A stretch of 64,000 nt of DNA from Butyrivibrio sp. WCD3002. Its GTDB lineage: Bacteria; Bacillota; Clostridia; Lachnospirales; Lachnospiraceae. The position numbers and the translations under genes were made by a program. Below are positions 18,277 to 27,778 of this stretch, one piece after another; position 1 is the stretch's first letter; the number at the start of each line of letters is the position of its first letter. Where the stretch lies: contig NZ_AUJO01000005.1 in the NCBI RefSeq assembly GCF_000424265.1, positions 148,396 to 212,395 on the forward strand. Direction: 5' to 3'. The notes beneath the pieces were generated by a model that was given only the letters and a program-made list of their open reading frames with translations, had not been told where the DNA came from and made no database searches.

Positions 18277-18469
18277 GATATATCTCCCCAAACTCATAGT
18301 ATTTGCGCCGCATAGACGCATAAAATGGAAATTGCGTTCAATTTTCCATAGCTATTATAAATCATTATCAGAATTAAGTTCAAATATGTGATAGTTTTGG
18401 TAAAATATAATGTACAAGGGTGTATTCGTTGTCCCTTTACCTGCCGTTAATTTCAAGGAGGGTCTTTAA

Positions 18470-20932
18470 ATGACATATTTTACCTGCCTTTTTCTTGATG
18501 CTGAAAAGGATATCATAGTCAGCCTTTACAAGGAGTTAGATAAGGTATTCTACGTGCTCTCGACGCCCAATCACCACACCGGAAATCTCATACGGAATCT
18601 TGCCAGAATATGCGAGCTTCCCCTTTCTGAAAATGAGGAAGGCATGCTCGAGATACGTGGAGAAGTGCCCTGTTATGTGGATTCATACAATAACGAGAGT
18701 TATATATTCCGCCTTGGGGACGTGGAGATAGCAAGTATAGACAAGGACGGAAATGTTTTCATGAAGGCGGCGATTCCTGCCATAGCCAAGACCCTGATGA
18801 GCCAGACAAAAGATTATCAGCTGGGACTGGGGAAAACCATTTTCAAGACCAGAGTCCGCAAGGAATATAAGTTCCGCTCGGATTTGCATACACACATGAA
18901 CGGAAACCTTCCGGGAGATATTCTTATAGCTCTAGGAATCTACCATCAGATAAGATATCCTCTGTATTATGTGAAAAAACTGGACCTTAAGCTCACGGAA
19001 AGTCAGTGGGAGAAGCTTGAAAAGCAAAGGGCCAAGGTTGCAAGACAGTTTGTTTCATCAGACCTTAAGGGCAAATACTTAGATCGAAGAATAAACGACA
19101 ATACCTTTATAAATTTCGCGGATCTGATCCTGAATAATCTGGATAACGCCGAAATGAATATTGTTAAAATCAGAGGCTCCCTTGCGGTCATAAAGGACGG
19201 ACAGGCTGTTTTCACCAATCTTGAGAAGGTTTACCTCTACAGATATGTTTTCACAAAGGGAACGGAGAGCGAAGAAAAGATACCCCTTAATACCGCATAT
19301 TTGATTCCCGACGAGGATGTGAAAAAAGCACTTATGCAGATGCTCCGCGACAGAGAAAATCCGGATTACTGCAACAACACCATTTTTCAGGATAAGCTGT
19401 TGTGGATAGCAAGAAATTATAAGCGTCAGGGCGTTTGCTACGCCGAAATAAGCGACACAACTCTTGTAAAAAAATACGAATCCCTTGAGATGTTAAAGCA
19501 GGTACATGCAGTAATGCCAAGTATTTATGGAGAAACAGGTGTTATGATAAGATTCCTTGCAGCCATGCGAAGGATTCCCCTTACCATTGTAAAGGATGCG
19601 GTTACACCTGCCAATTATCTGGAGCAGAATCTTGAGGTTTTACGAGCTACGGCCCGAGATCCCTACGTCGCAGGCTGCGACTTTGTAGGTGAGGAGATAA
19701 ATGACATAATCACTCTGAAGCCGGTTTTCAAGGAAATTGTGAAGATAGCTGCGGCGGATCCTACCTTCGTAATAAGGGTTCACGCAGGAGAAAATGATAG
19801 TTTGAAGGACAATATTTCCCATAGCATAGCCTGTGTGAGAGACTGCCTTTTACCCGGGCAGGAAATGCCCAAAATGCGCCTCGGACATGGCTTATATACC
19901 TATAGTCCAAGGTCTAAAAAGGGCCGCGAGGTGCTTAAGGAGCTCAAAGAGAACAATATTGTGCTGGAATTCCAGCTAACCAGTAATGTGCGCCTAAATA
20001 ATCTAAATTCTCTTGATAAGCATCCTCTGAAAGCATATTTAAAACAGGGAATAAGCTGTGTTCAGGGAACCGACGGGGCGGCGCTATACGGAACAGATTC
20101 AGTAGATGAGCAGCTTTCTCTTGCAAAGATGCTTGAGCTTTCAGAAAATGACTTAAAGCTGATGAAGGAGGCAGAAACCAGGATTATTGAGGAGGGGCAG
20201 AAGGCATACTCCGATAAAAAGGCGGCATTTCTCAATCTTATTGGCAAGCGGGATATGGAAACAGTGCTTCTTGAGAAGATGAGAGAGGTGAAAATTGAAA
20301 AAGGTCTCTCCGGCGGCGTAAAAAGGCTTGATGCCAACACAGAGCTTAAGAGTCAGATACAGGAGATTACCTGGGACAGAGTGCCCGTGGTCCTTCTTGG
20401 TGGAAGCTTTAACACTGAAAAAAGAGCTACCAGAGTGACTCCTGAGGGCGAAAAACAGCTTGATATGCTGATGAAATACCTTAATCCCGATGAGGTTTGC
20501 TTTGTAATAGGTCATAAGCTCTCCGGCTATGAGAAATATCTTGTGGACCACAACAAAAAAGGCTTTAGAATCTATGCGGTTGTGCCTGCCCTTATCACAA
20601 GACAGGAGGCTGCACGGCTCAAGGAATCCGGAGTTTTCATAAGGGTTTCCACGGAAGCGGAAGGAATGGGAATCTATAAGAGCTTTAACTATGAAATATT
20701 TGAAAGACGCCCCTCTATGGTTGTTGCTTTTGACGGAAACAGCGCAGCTGCCAACCTTATACAGGAAGCCAAGAACGGAAAAGGCCAGTCTGCGATTCTA
20801 ATTTTCAGCAAATCCAAGACGCTGCAACAAAAGGCGACATCCCTTCACGGATATGTGTATTTCTTCGACAAAGATGCGTCGATTGTAGATAAAATAAAAC
20901 AACTGAAAAAGCAAACTTCACAGGAAACATAA
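18470..20932 (+). CDS. Large adenosine-deaminase-like protein with extra C-terminal nucleotide-binding-like domain
   Basis: An 820-residue protein that I recognise only in part. Residues about 130-560 show a metal-dependent deaminase of the ADA/AMP-deaminase type. The HxH pair is at H140/H142, HAGE at 438-441, GHG around H473, and an Asp in GTDGA at D535. The usual second Asp of that motif is Gly. About 165 residues are inserted between HxH and the rest of the barrel. Residues 1-130 match nothing I know. Residues 635-810 form a separate alpha/beta domain (LLGGSFNT, VVAFDGNSAAANL, SAILIFSK) resembling SLOG/DprA-like nucleotide sensors. It is monocistronic and ends at a repeat element. Substrate and role are unknown. 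Confidence 0.7.
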   Translation: MTYFTCLFLDAEKDIIVSLYKELDKVFYVLSTPNHHTGNLIRNLARICELPLSENEEGMLEIRGEVPCYVDSYNNESYIFRLGDVEIASIDKDGNVFMKAAIPAIAKTLMSQTKDYQLGLGKTIFKTRVRKEYKFRSDLHTHMNGNLPGDILIALGIYHQIRYPLYYVKKLDLKLTESQWEKLEKQRAKVARQFVSSDLKGKYLDRRINDNTFINFADLILNNLDNAEMNIVKIRGSLAVIKDGQAVFTNLEKVYLYRYVFTKGTESEEKIPLNTAYLIPDEDVKKALMQMLRDRENPDYCNNTIFQDKLLWIARNYKRQGVCYAEISDTTLVKKYESLEMLKQVHAVMPSIYGETGVMIRFLAAMRRIPLTIVKDAVTPANYLEQNLEVLRATARDPYVAGCDFVGEEINDIITLKPVFKEIVKIAAADPTFVIRVHAGENDSLKDNISHSIACVRDCLLPGQEMPKMRLGHGLYTYSPRSKKGREVLKELKENNIVLEFQLTSNVRLNNLNSLDKHPLKAYLKQGISCVQGTDGAALYGTDSVDEQLSLAKMLELSENDLKLMKEAETRIIEEGQKAYSDKKAAFLNLIGKRDMETVLLEKMREVKIEKGLSGGVKRLDANTELKSQIQEITWDRVPVVLLGGSFNTEKRATRVTPEGEKQLDMLMKYLNPDEVCFVIGHKLSGYEKYLVDHNKKGFRIYAVVPALITRQEAARLKESGVFIRVSTEAEGMGIYKSFNYEIFERRPSMVVAFDGNSAAANLIQEAKNGKGQSAILIFSKSKTLQQKATSLHGYVYFFDKDASIVDKIKQLKKQTSQET

Positions 20933-20940
20933 GGATTTGT

Positions 20941-21030
20941 GTGCCATTGGGGACGGTTCTCTTCGTGCCATTGGGGACGGTTCTTTTTGGCACGGATTAC
21001 CGTGCCAAAGAGAACCGTCCCCAGTGGCAC
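20941..21030. repeat. GTGCCATTGGGGACGGTTCT palindromic element, copy A
   Basis: Two tandem left ends (GTGCCATTGGGGACGGTTCT) face one right end (AGAACCGTCCCCAGTGGCAC), so the element can fold into a long hairpin. It starts nine bases after the ADA-like stop and lies between two convergent genes. Confidence 0.85.
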
Positions 21031-21082
21031 GCGCGCCTAAAAAACGCTCCGCGAGTTTACTCGCGGAGCGTATTCTTTGCTT

Positions 21083-21874
21083 TTATTCAGTTGTAATGTC
21101 TGCGCCAAAGTACTTGATTGAGATTTCGGAAAGCTTTCCTTCTTCTCTCAGAGCTTTGATTGCGTCGTTGATTGCAGCGCGGAGAGAATCGTTGTCTGAG
21201 CCCTTTGCGAGGGGAACAGCGTACATTGTAACCTCGGGATCAACAGCAGCTACCTTAAGGTCTGTAGTACCTGTTGTGTTGAAATAATCCTGTGCAGAGG
21301 TGTTAGCGTTGATAGTAGCATCAACAGTGCCGTTCTGTACAAGAGTCATGGTCTCGCCAAGGGTGTCAACGTTTTTAACTGTAGCGCCATACTGAATGCC
21401 CATTGCCTCGTAGGTTGAACCTGCGGAATTAGCAGTTGTAAGACCGCTTAAATCCTCGAAAGAGCTGATGCTGTCGTTAGATGCAAGAGTAACAACCACA
21501 GCGTGGTCGTAAGCGTAGGGATCTGTGAAATCATAGGTGTTTTTACGATCGTCGGTGACATCAACACCGTTAGCCATCATATCAAAGGTGCCTGTAGAAA
21601 CGCCTGTAAGGCCGCCATCAAAAGCGACCTCCTTGAATTCTGCTTCAACGCCGAGCTTCTCAGCGATCGCTGCAGCTACTTCTACGTCAAAGCCCACGAG
21701 CTCATCCGTATTCTCATCATGATAGGTGAAAGGTGCCCATACACCTTCGGTAGCGATTGTTATTTTACCTGCAGACTTGATTCTTGCAAGGTGATCGTTG
21801 CTCTTTGAGCCGCAGCCTGCAATGGTTCCTGCGACAAGAACGCCTGTTAAAAGTAGAGACAGTAATTTTTTCAT
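21083..21874 (-). CDS. Polar amino acid ABC transporter, substrate-binding lipoprotein
   Basis: A 263-residue lipoprotein with lipobox TIAGCG and the two-lobe amino acid binding fold (family 3). Family marks are KITIATEGVWAPFTYHD near residue 37, LVGFDVEVAAAIAEKLG near 62, FDMMANGVDVTDDRK near 115 and a C-terminal ALREEGKLSEISIKYFG. It captures an amino acid outside the membrane for the permease and ATPase encoded just upstream on the same strand. The closest resemblance is to cystine/polar amino acid binders, but specificity is not readable. The start follows GGAGG. Confidence 0.88.
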   Translation of the reverse strand: MKKLLSLLLTGVLVAGTIAGCGSKSNDHLARIKSAGKITIATEGVWAPFTYHDENTDELVGFDVEVAAAIAEKLGVEAEFKEVAFDGGLTGVSTGTFDMMANGVDVTDDRKNTYDFTDPYAYDHAVVVTLASNDSISSFEDLSGLTTANSAGSTYEAMGIQYGATVKNVDTLGETMTLVQNGTVDATINANTSAQDYFNTTGTTDLKVAAVDPEVTMYAVPLAKGSDNDSLRAAINDAIKALREEGKLSEISIKYFGADITTE

Positions 21875-21906
21875 AGTATTCCTCCATTCTGTAAAGAGTA
21901 TTTTTA

Positions 21907-22647
21907 TTAGGAATTCGTAAGTCTAAGGAATTCCTTTGTTCGGGGCTGTGTCGGATTATTGAAAAAGGTCTTTGCATCTCCTTCTTCGACGATTACTCCA
22001 TCAGCCATGAAAACCACTTTTGTTGAAACATCTCTGGCAAAACCAAGCTCGTGAGTTACTACGATCATGGTCATTCCATCATCTGCCAGCTTTTTCATAA
22101 CCTCTAGAACCTCAGCGGTAAGCTGGGGATCAAGGGCGGAGGTGGGCTCATCAAAATATAATATTGCGGGATCTGTGGCAAGAGCTCTTGCTATTGCTAC
22201 TCTTTGCTGCTGTCCGCCTGAAAGCTGGCTTGGATACATGTTTATCTGCTCCAGCATACCGACCTTTTGCAGCACATCTCTTGCTTTAGCCTCTGCCTCT
22301 GCCATGGGAATGTGTCTTGCTGAAGTCAGTCCCAATGTGACATTGTGCAGAACGGTTTTATTGGCAAAGAGATTGTAATTTTGGAAAACAAAGCCGGTTC
22401 TTTTGCGTACATCTGAAATTTCAGCACGGCTTATTTTTGAAAAAGGATAGGTTTTACCATCAAAGATAAGCTCGCCCTCGTCTGCGCTCTCCAAAAAGTT
22501 GATACAGCGAAGAAGAGTAGTCTTTCCGGAACCGGAGGGCCCAAGGACAGACACAACGTCTCCTTTTTCCACATCAATATTTATGCCCTTCAGGACTTCG
22601 TTTGTTCCGAAGGCTTTGTGTATATTGTTAACCTTAAGTAAAGACAT
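21907..22647 (-). CDS. Polar amino acid ABC transporter, ATP-binding protein
   Basis: A 246-residue ABC ATPase with Walker A GPSGSGKTT near residue 35, signature LSGGQQQR near 142, Walker B ILYFDEPTSALDP near 162 and the H-loop VTHE near 196. The sequence belongs to the amino acid group (GlnQ/TcyC-like). It is the middle gene of a permease-ATPase-binding protein operon, with 12 and 32 bp gaps. Cystine uptake is one reasonable guess. Confidence 0.9.
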   Translation of the reverse strand: MSLLKVNNIHKAFGTNEVLKGINIDVEKGDVVSVLGPSGSGKTTLLRCINFLESADEGELIFDGKTYPFSKISRAEISDVRKRTGFVFQNYNLFANKTVLHNVTLGLTSARHIPMAEAEAKARDVLQKVGMLEQINMYPSQLSGGQQQRVAIARALATDPAILYFDEPTSALDPQLTAEVLEVMKKLADDGMTMIVVTHELGFARDVSTKVVFMADGVIVEEGDAKTFFNNPTQPRTKEFLRLTNS

Positions 22648-22659
22648 ATTTTTCCTCGA

Positions 22660-23334
22660 TTATTTTCTTACGCCGTAGCTTCCAAGTCGCACCTCGCCTC
22701 GTTTTTGCAGATAGGTGAGGACGGTGCAAAACATCAGATAGACGATAGCCACCTCGATATAAAGAGGCAGATAATTGTAAGACTGTCCGGCGATCTGTTT
22801 GGTTCTGGTGAACATCTCTACAACTGTGATACTGGATGCCAGGGATGTGTCCTTAACCATGCTGATAAGTGCGTTAAACAGCGAAGGGAAAGCTGTTCTG
22901 AAGGCCTGTGGCAGGATGATATGCCACATGATCTGCATGTAGCTCATACCTACGCAGTATCCCGCTTCAAGCTGTCCTGCGGGAACCGCTTCCATAGCGG
23001 CGCGCATGGTCTCAGCACTGTAGGCACCTTCATTTATGGTGAATACAATAACAGCCATTATGAATGGATTTGAATGTATTCCAAGGAGCGGAAGTCCGTA
23101 AAAAGCCACCATTAGCTGAACCAAAAGAGGCGTTCCTCGTATTATCCAAATGTAAAATCTGCAGATCTGGCGCAGGATGGGTACATTTGCGTACTGAACC
23201 ATTGCGACAAATACTGACAATATAGTTGATAAAATGAATGCTGCGGTTGCCAGCGGCAAGGTGACCTTTAGTCCGTATACAAGTATTTTGGGAAAAGAGT
23301 CTATAAGCAGCGTAAGTGTATTCTGATCAAACAT
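22660..23334 (-). CDS. Polar amino acid ABC transporter, permease
   Basis: A 224-residue inner membrane protein of the His/Glu/Gln/Arg/opine permease family, with about five membrane segments. The EAA coupling loop is near residue 130 (EAGYCVGMSYMQIMWHIILP). WIIRGTPLLVQL near residue 60 is a strong family mark. It is the first gene of the operon. The start at 23334 has only a weak upstream purine tract. Confidence 0.88.
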   Translation of the reverse strand: MFDQNTLTLLIDSFPKILVYGLKVTLPLATAAFILSTILSVFVAMVQYANVPILRQICRFYIWIIRGTPLLVQLMVAFYGLPLLGIHSNPFIMAVIVFTINEGAYSAETMRAAMEAVPAGQLEAGYCVGMSYMQIMWHIILPQAFRTAFPSLFNALISMVKDTSLASSITVVEMFTRTKQIAGQSYNYLPLYIEVAIVYLMFCTVLTYLQKRGEVRLGSYGVRK

Positions 23335-23436
23335 AATATTTCCAATTCCAGCAAAAAATTTTTCGCAATTACTTCATAAAAAATATATTAATCCCAAACA
23401 GTGCAAGTAAGTCAATACTTTTTTGTAAGGCATGTG

Positions 23437-24315
23437 TTAATGCGCCTTTCTGATGATCTCATCCTTGTATTTTTTTGGAGATACTCCGTATTCCTTCACA
23501 AAAGCGCGGTAGAAGGTGGAATAATCCGAAAAACCATAGGATGAAGCCACTGAAGAAATATCCTGACCACTTAAAATAGCATCCTTGCACATTTCAAGCC
23601 GCTTCTTGGTTATGTATTTATGGAGCGGCAGGCCGTTAGTCTCGGTAAAAACGTGCGAGATGTGGAATTTGCTTATGTAAAGCTTTTCAGCGATTATATC
23701 CAGCGACAGGTTTTCATCGATATGAGTCTCTATGTAATGAATGATGCTCTGATAGAGAGAGTCGGATTCCGCCTCGGTGTTCCCCGGATTTTGCGATTCA
23801 TATACCATTCTGTTTATGGATATCATGAAATCGCTGACGGTTATGAGGATTTTTGCACTTTTTGCAAATCTCTCCGAGTGAATTTCATCAATCAGTGAAA
23901 AGAGCTTGCCCTGAAGGGTATTAAATTCAATTTCCGTGAATTTGTGGGTTAAAAAGGTGTTCTTCAGTGCCAGATCGGGGAGATATCTGTAGTCCTCGGA
24001 AATGCCGATAAGGGAACTCAAGAAGCTCTCACTGATCCAGAACACAAAGCGCCTGTAGGGATGGTTGCTGTCAAGGAGTGTTGCGTGATGGGGAATCCCA
24101 GGAGGGATAATTACCATTGTGCCCGGACGCAGCGAAAAAGACGCATCCCCTATATGCATGGTTATATTGCCTTCAAGGAAAAAGTAGAACTCATAATAGT
24201 CGTGAGAATGATGTTCCACGTCGGGAATGACGCTATCACTGTAGTAATAGACCTCGAAATCCCTTGAAAGCATATATTGTCTTGTACTGAACTTGGTTTT
24301 TAGATCTTTTTTCAT
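23437..24315 (-). CDS. AraC-family transcriptional regulator
   Basis: A 292-residue regulator with an N-terminal cupin sensor (HSHDYYEFYFFLEG near residue 36, PGTMVIIPPGIPHH near 65) and two C-terminal HTH motifs ending in the AraC signature VASSYGFSDYSTFYRAFVKEYGVSPKKY. The ATG at 24315 is the first clear start; an in-frame TTG lies 18 bases upstream, and no strong ribosome site is visible for either. It lies between the amino acid ABC operon and another AraC gene, all leftward. A sugar effector is likely by family, but its target is not clear. Confidence 0.85.
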   Translation of the reverse strand: MKKDLKTKFSTRQYMLSRDFEVYYYSDSVIPDVEHHSHDYYEFYFFLEGNITMHIGDASFSLRPGTMVIIPPGIPHHATLLDSNHPYRRFVFWISESFLSSLIGISEDYRYLPDLALKNTFLTHKFTEIEFNTLQGKLFSLIDEIHSERFAKSAKILITVSDFMISINRMVYESQNPGNTEAESDSLYQSIIHYIETHIDENLSLDIIAEKLYISKFHISHVFTETNGLPLHKYITKKRLEMCKDAILSGQDISSVASSYGFSDYSTFYRAFVKEYGVSPKKYKDEIIRKAH

Positions 24316-24366
24316 AGAAAAAATGTAGCACAAAGCCGCAAGATTTACAATGTATCTGCCGGAGGC

Positions 24367-25368
24367 TTAATTCTCGTGCATATGCCCGGCCAATGCTGAG
24401 TTTTTTAATCTGTAATCTCTGGGACTGCAGCCGTAAACCCTTCGGAAAAGACGATGGAAAAAGCTGGTGTTGTCGTAGCCCACGGATACTGCGATGTCTG
24501 AGATCGGAGCACCGGAGCGGGTTAACAGATTGCAGGCACGCTCTAAACGCTTTTGCTGAAGCAGTGTCTTGAAGGTTTCCCCGGTCTCTTTTTTGATGAT
24601 ACGGCTTACCGTGTAAACATCATCGCCTTCAGATGCCGCAAAATCCTGCAACGAGGCGGTTTTGTAGGATGCATCTATGTAAGAAAGCACCTTCAGTGTT
24701 ATTTCCTGCTCAAAGGAGTTTGAAGGCACATGGATAAGCTCCGCGTGATTTGTCAGATTCAGGAAAAGAAGTCCCACTGTGGCCTGATTTATTGTACGGC
24801 TGTTTTTATCTGCATTAAGCATATTCCAGATGAGGTTTTCCATGAGATTTTGCACGGGAACAACGTCTGACACGCTAAAATACAGGAAATTGCTCTGCAT
24901 ATCCTTCCTTGTCAGGCAGCTTACGATGAATTCTCGTAGTGCGCTTGGCTTAGCCCCCATCATTGGAAGAACCACATCAAAAAACTCAGGCAGGATCATG
25001 AAATTAACGGCAATATCATTTTCACCCGCAGGAAAAATCTCCTGAGTAGCATGCTGATTAAGGAAAAGAAGGTCGCCTTCCTTAAGGATTATTTCCTGAC
25101 CATCCACTATGTGCCTGGTAGAACCGCTGCACATATAGATAAATTCTACATAGTTATGGGTATGCTTGGGGAAGTGAATGAAGCGAACATGAGGGCGCAT
25201 ATCAATAAGACGTCCGTTTTTAAGGACTCTTGCGGAATCAATTTCTTCTGCATTTTTGGACGCTTCGGCGCTGTAATACAGAGCGCGGTTTATGACCTTT
25301 TCACCATTTAATATGGACTGTTCCTCCTCGGTGATTGTGCCGAGTTTACTTAGCAAATCCTTGTTCAT
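24367..25368 (-). CDS. AraC-family regulator, probable activator of the rhamnose operon
   Basis: A 333-residue AraC/XylS-type protein: cupin-like sensor (FPKHTHNYVEFIYMCSG near residue 66, EGDLLFLNQHATQEIFP near 97) and a C-terminal double HTH ending DIAVSVGYDNTSFFHRLFRRVYGCSPRDY. It is divergent from rhaA across a 216-bp intergenic region, the usual place for a RhaR/RhaS-type regulator. The start follows AAAGGAAG. The rhamnose role rests on position. Confidence 0.8.
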   Translation of the reverse strand: MNKDLLSKLGTITEEEQSILNGEKVINRALYYSAEASKNAEEIDSARVLKNGRLIDMRPHVRFIHFPKHTHNYVEFIYMCSGSTRHIVDGQEIILKEGDLLFLNQHATQEIFPAGENDIAVNFMILPEFFDVVLPMMGAKPSALREFIVSCLTRKDMQSNFLYFSVSDVVPVQNLMENLIWNMLNADKNSRTINQATVGLLFLNLTNHAELIHVPSNSFEQEITLKVLSYIDASYKTASLQDFAASEGDDVYTVSRIIKKETGETFKTLLQQKRLERACNLLTRSGAPISDIAVSVGYDNTSFFHRLFRRVYGCSPRDYRLKNSALAGHMHEN

Positions 25369-25584
25369 TCGGGCTTCCTTTCAGCTTTATTACATAAAAA
25401 TAGCATGGATTTTTACCTACTGCAAGAAAGGACGTATTTTTATTCTTTTTCCGACCTTAAAAATCCAAACCGAATCATTTACTATTAGAATCAACAGAGA
25501 AAATGAGTTTAAGACACAGGCAAATGATGCATAGATCCGGTGTTTTAGCTAAATAGATATTTTAAGAGAAGGGAAGGTTACAAA

Positions 25585-26835
25585 ATGACAGTAAAAGAAA
25601 GATATGAAGCAGCAAAAGAGCGCTATGCAAAGCTTGGCGTAGATGTAGATAAGGCAGTTGATGAGCTCTCAAAGATCAGTCTCTCCATGCACTGCTGGCA
25701 GGGCGATGATGTAGTTGGTTTTGATCAGAAGGGACCTCTTAGCGGAGGAATTCAGACAACAGGTAATTATCCTTACAAGGCTACTACACCTGAGCAGCTT
25801 ATGCAGGACATAGATGAGGTGTTCAAGCTGATTCCCGGCAAGCATAAGCTCAATCTTCACGCTTGCTACGCAGTATTTGAGGGTGATGAGTGGGTAGACA
25901 GAGATAAATTGGAGCCTAAGCATTTCAAGGCATGGGTTGATTTTGCTAAAAAGCATGGCATAGGTCTGGATTTCAATCCCACAATGTTTTCACATCCCAA
26001 GGCTGATGATGCGACACTTTCATCAGAGGATGAGAGCATCAGAAAATTCTGGATCGATCACTGTATCGCATGCCTTAAGATCTCAGAGTATTTCGCTACA
26101 GAGACAGGCGTTCCCTGCATGATGAATATCTGGATCCCCGATGGATTTAAGGATGTTATTCCTGACAGAATTTCGCCCAGAAAGAGACTTAAGGACTCCC
26201 TTGATCAGATTCTTGCAACACCCTACGACAAGAGCAAGGTTTACGTAGCTGTAGAGTCCAAGGTATTTGGAATCGGTGTTGAATCCGTAACAGTAGGTTC
26301 ACAGGAGTTTTACCTCAGCTATGCTGCTAAGAACAACATCATGTGCCTCATTGATTCAGGACACTTCCATCCTACAGAGAACGTTGCAGACAAGCTTTCA
26401 TCCATGCTTCTGTTCAATGACAAGATGGCACTTCACGTTACAAGACCTGTTCGCTGGGATTCAGACCACGTTGTTATTTACAATGATGATGCAAAAGAGA
26501 TCGCTCAGGAGATCGTTAAAAACGGTCCCGACCGCTTCTTCATCGGAATGGATTACTTTGATGCCAGCATAAACCGCGTATCCGCATGGACAAACGGTAT
26601 GAGAAACTTCTTAAAGGCACTTCTGAACGCTGAGCTTCAGCCCAATGAAAAGCTTTTCAAGCTTCAGAATGACCGCAACTTCACAGAGCTCATGTCCCTT
26701 CAGGAGCGCATCAAGATGATGCCTGTTGGTGATGTATGGGATTACTACTGCGAGAAGCAGGGCGTTCCCACTGAGGATGAGTGGTTCGACGTATGCAAAA
26801 AGTACGAGGACGAGGTTCTCAGCAAGAGAGCGTAA
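25585..26835 (+). CDS. rhaA: L-rhamnose isomerase
   Basis: A 416-residue metal-dependent isomerase converting L-rhamnose to L-rhamnulose. It opens with the family sequence SLSMHCWQGDDVVGF near residue 32. Metal-ligand regions follow: AVESKVFGIGVESV near 213, CLIDSGHFHPTENVAD near 255 and FIGMDYFDASINR near 322. Length matches E. coli RhaA. It is the first gene of rhaA-rhaD-rhaB and follows GAAGGGAAGG. Confidence 0.95.
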   Translation: MTVKERYEAAKERYAKLGVDVDKAVDELSKISLSMHCWQGDDVVGFDQKGPLSGGIQTTGNYPYKATTPEQLMQDIDEVFKLIPGKHKLNLHACYAVFEGDEWVDRDKLEPKHFKAWVDFAKKHGIGLDFNPTMFSHPKADDATLSSEDESIRKFWIDHCIACLKISEYFATETGVPCMMNIWIPDGFKDVIPDRISPRKRLKDSLDQILATPYDKSKVYVAVESKVFGIGVESVTVGSQEFYLSYAAKNNIMCLIDSGHFHPTENVADKLSSMLLFNDKMALHVTRPVRWDSDHVVIYNDDAKEIAQEIVKNGPDRFFIGMDYFDASINRVSAWTNGMRNFLKALLNAELQPNEKLFKLQNDRNFTELMSLQERIKMMPVGDVWDYYCEKQGVPTEDEWFDVCKKYEDEVLSKRA

Positions 26836-26858
26836 TTAAACGGATTATGAAAAAATAT

Positions 26859-26888
26859 GGCAGAGGGCTTTTAAACAAGCTCTTTGCC
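26859..26888 (+). promoter_or_regulatory. Intercistronic hairpin between rhaA and rhaD
   Basis: GGCAGAGGGCTT and AAGCTCTTTGCC form a stem with a six-base loop and weak T tail. It could adjust rhaA to rhaD expression by partial termination or mRNA processing. Confidence 0.45.
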
Positions 26889-26927
26889 TTAAATCATTTG
26901 AATTTGAGTTAGGAAAGGATTAAGAAA

Positions 26928-27776
26928 ATGAGAGTATTGGATTCAGAATTTGCAAAGGGCTTTTGCCGCATGTGTGTAGACGGCTTTTATCAGGGCTGGC
27001 ATGAGAGAAACGGCGGAAATTTGAGCTATAGAATAAAGGACGAAGAAATTGCTTCCGTAAAAGAGGAGCTTAAGGAGGACGGTGAGTGGAAGGAAATCGG
27101 CACCTCCGTTCCTGCGCTTGCAGGCGAGTACTTCATGGTAACAGGCTCCGGCAAATATTTCAGAAACGTTGAGATCGATCCTGCAGCAAACATCTGCATT
27201 ATCAAGGTTGATGATAAGGGCGAGAATTATCAGATTCAGTGGGGCCTTGTAAACGGCGGAAGACCCACATCCGAGCTTCCTTCACATCTTATGAACCTTG
27301 AGGTTTGCAAAAAGAGAAATCCCGAGATAAGAGTGGTATATCACTGCCATCCCGCTAACACAATCGCCCTTACCTTTGTACTTCCCCTTGATGGCGATGT
27401 TTTCACAAGAGAGATTTGGGAGATGGCTACAGAGTGTCCCGTTGTCTTCCCCGATGGAATCGGCGTAGTACCGTGGATGGTACCCGGCGGCCGCGAAATC
27501 GCTGTTGCCACATCCGAAATCATGAAAAAACAGGACGTAGCAATCTGGGCACATCACGGCATGTTTGCCTGCGGAACAGACTTTGACATCACCTTCGGCC
27601 TCATGCACACAGTTGAGAAGGCCGCAGAGGTCCTTGTAAAAGTAATGTCCATGACTGACAGAAAACGTCAGACCATCGAGCCTGACATGTTCAGAGCATT
27701 GAACGGACCTTTCGGAATCAAGGTTAACGAAAATTGCCTTTATGAGAAAAAGAGCGACAAAATAGGAGAAAAATAA
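26928..27776 (+). CDS. rhaD: Rhamnulose-1-phosphate aldolase
   Basis: A 282-residue class II aldolase splitting L-rhamnulose-1-phosphate to DHAP and L-lactaldehyde. Family marks: WHERNGGNLSYR near residue 24, MVTGSGKYFRN near 70, the zinc ligands in VYHCHPANT near 142, and WAHHGMFACG near 208. Length matches E. coli RhaD (274). It follows AGGAAAGGATT and is three bases from the rhaB start. Confidence 0.93.
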   Translation: MRVLDSEFAKGFCRMCVDGFYQGWHERNGGNLSYRIKDEEIASVKEELKEDGEWKEIGTSVPALAGEYFMVTGSGKYFRNVEIDPAANICIIKVDDKGENYQIQWGLVNGGRPTSELPSHLMNLEVCKKRNPEIRVVYHCHPANTIALTFVLPLDGDVFTREIWEMATECPVVFPDGIGVVPWMVPGGREIAVATSEIMKKQDVAIWAHHGMFACGTDFDITFGLMHTVEKAAEVLVKVMSMTDRKRQTIEPDMFRALNGPFGIKVNENCLYEKKSDKIGEK

Positions 27777-27778
27777 TA

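Noticed and set aside
18470..20932. RADAR system
   Set aside because: The ADA-like gene has no RdrA-type ATPase beside it, and the neighbours are a glycosyltransferase and a convergent amino acid transporter. The resemblance to RdrB rests on size and the deaminase motifs only.
20941..21030. CRISPR array
   Set aside because: The repeats are few, in both orientations and without regular spacers; they form a palindromic element with copies at four other sites.
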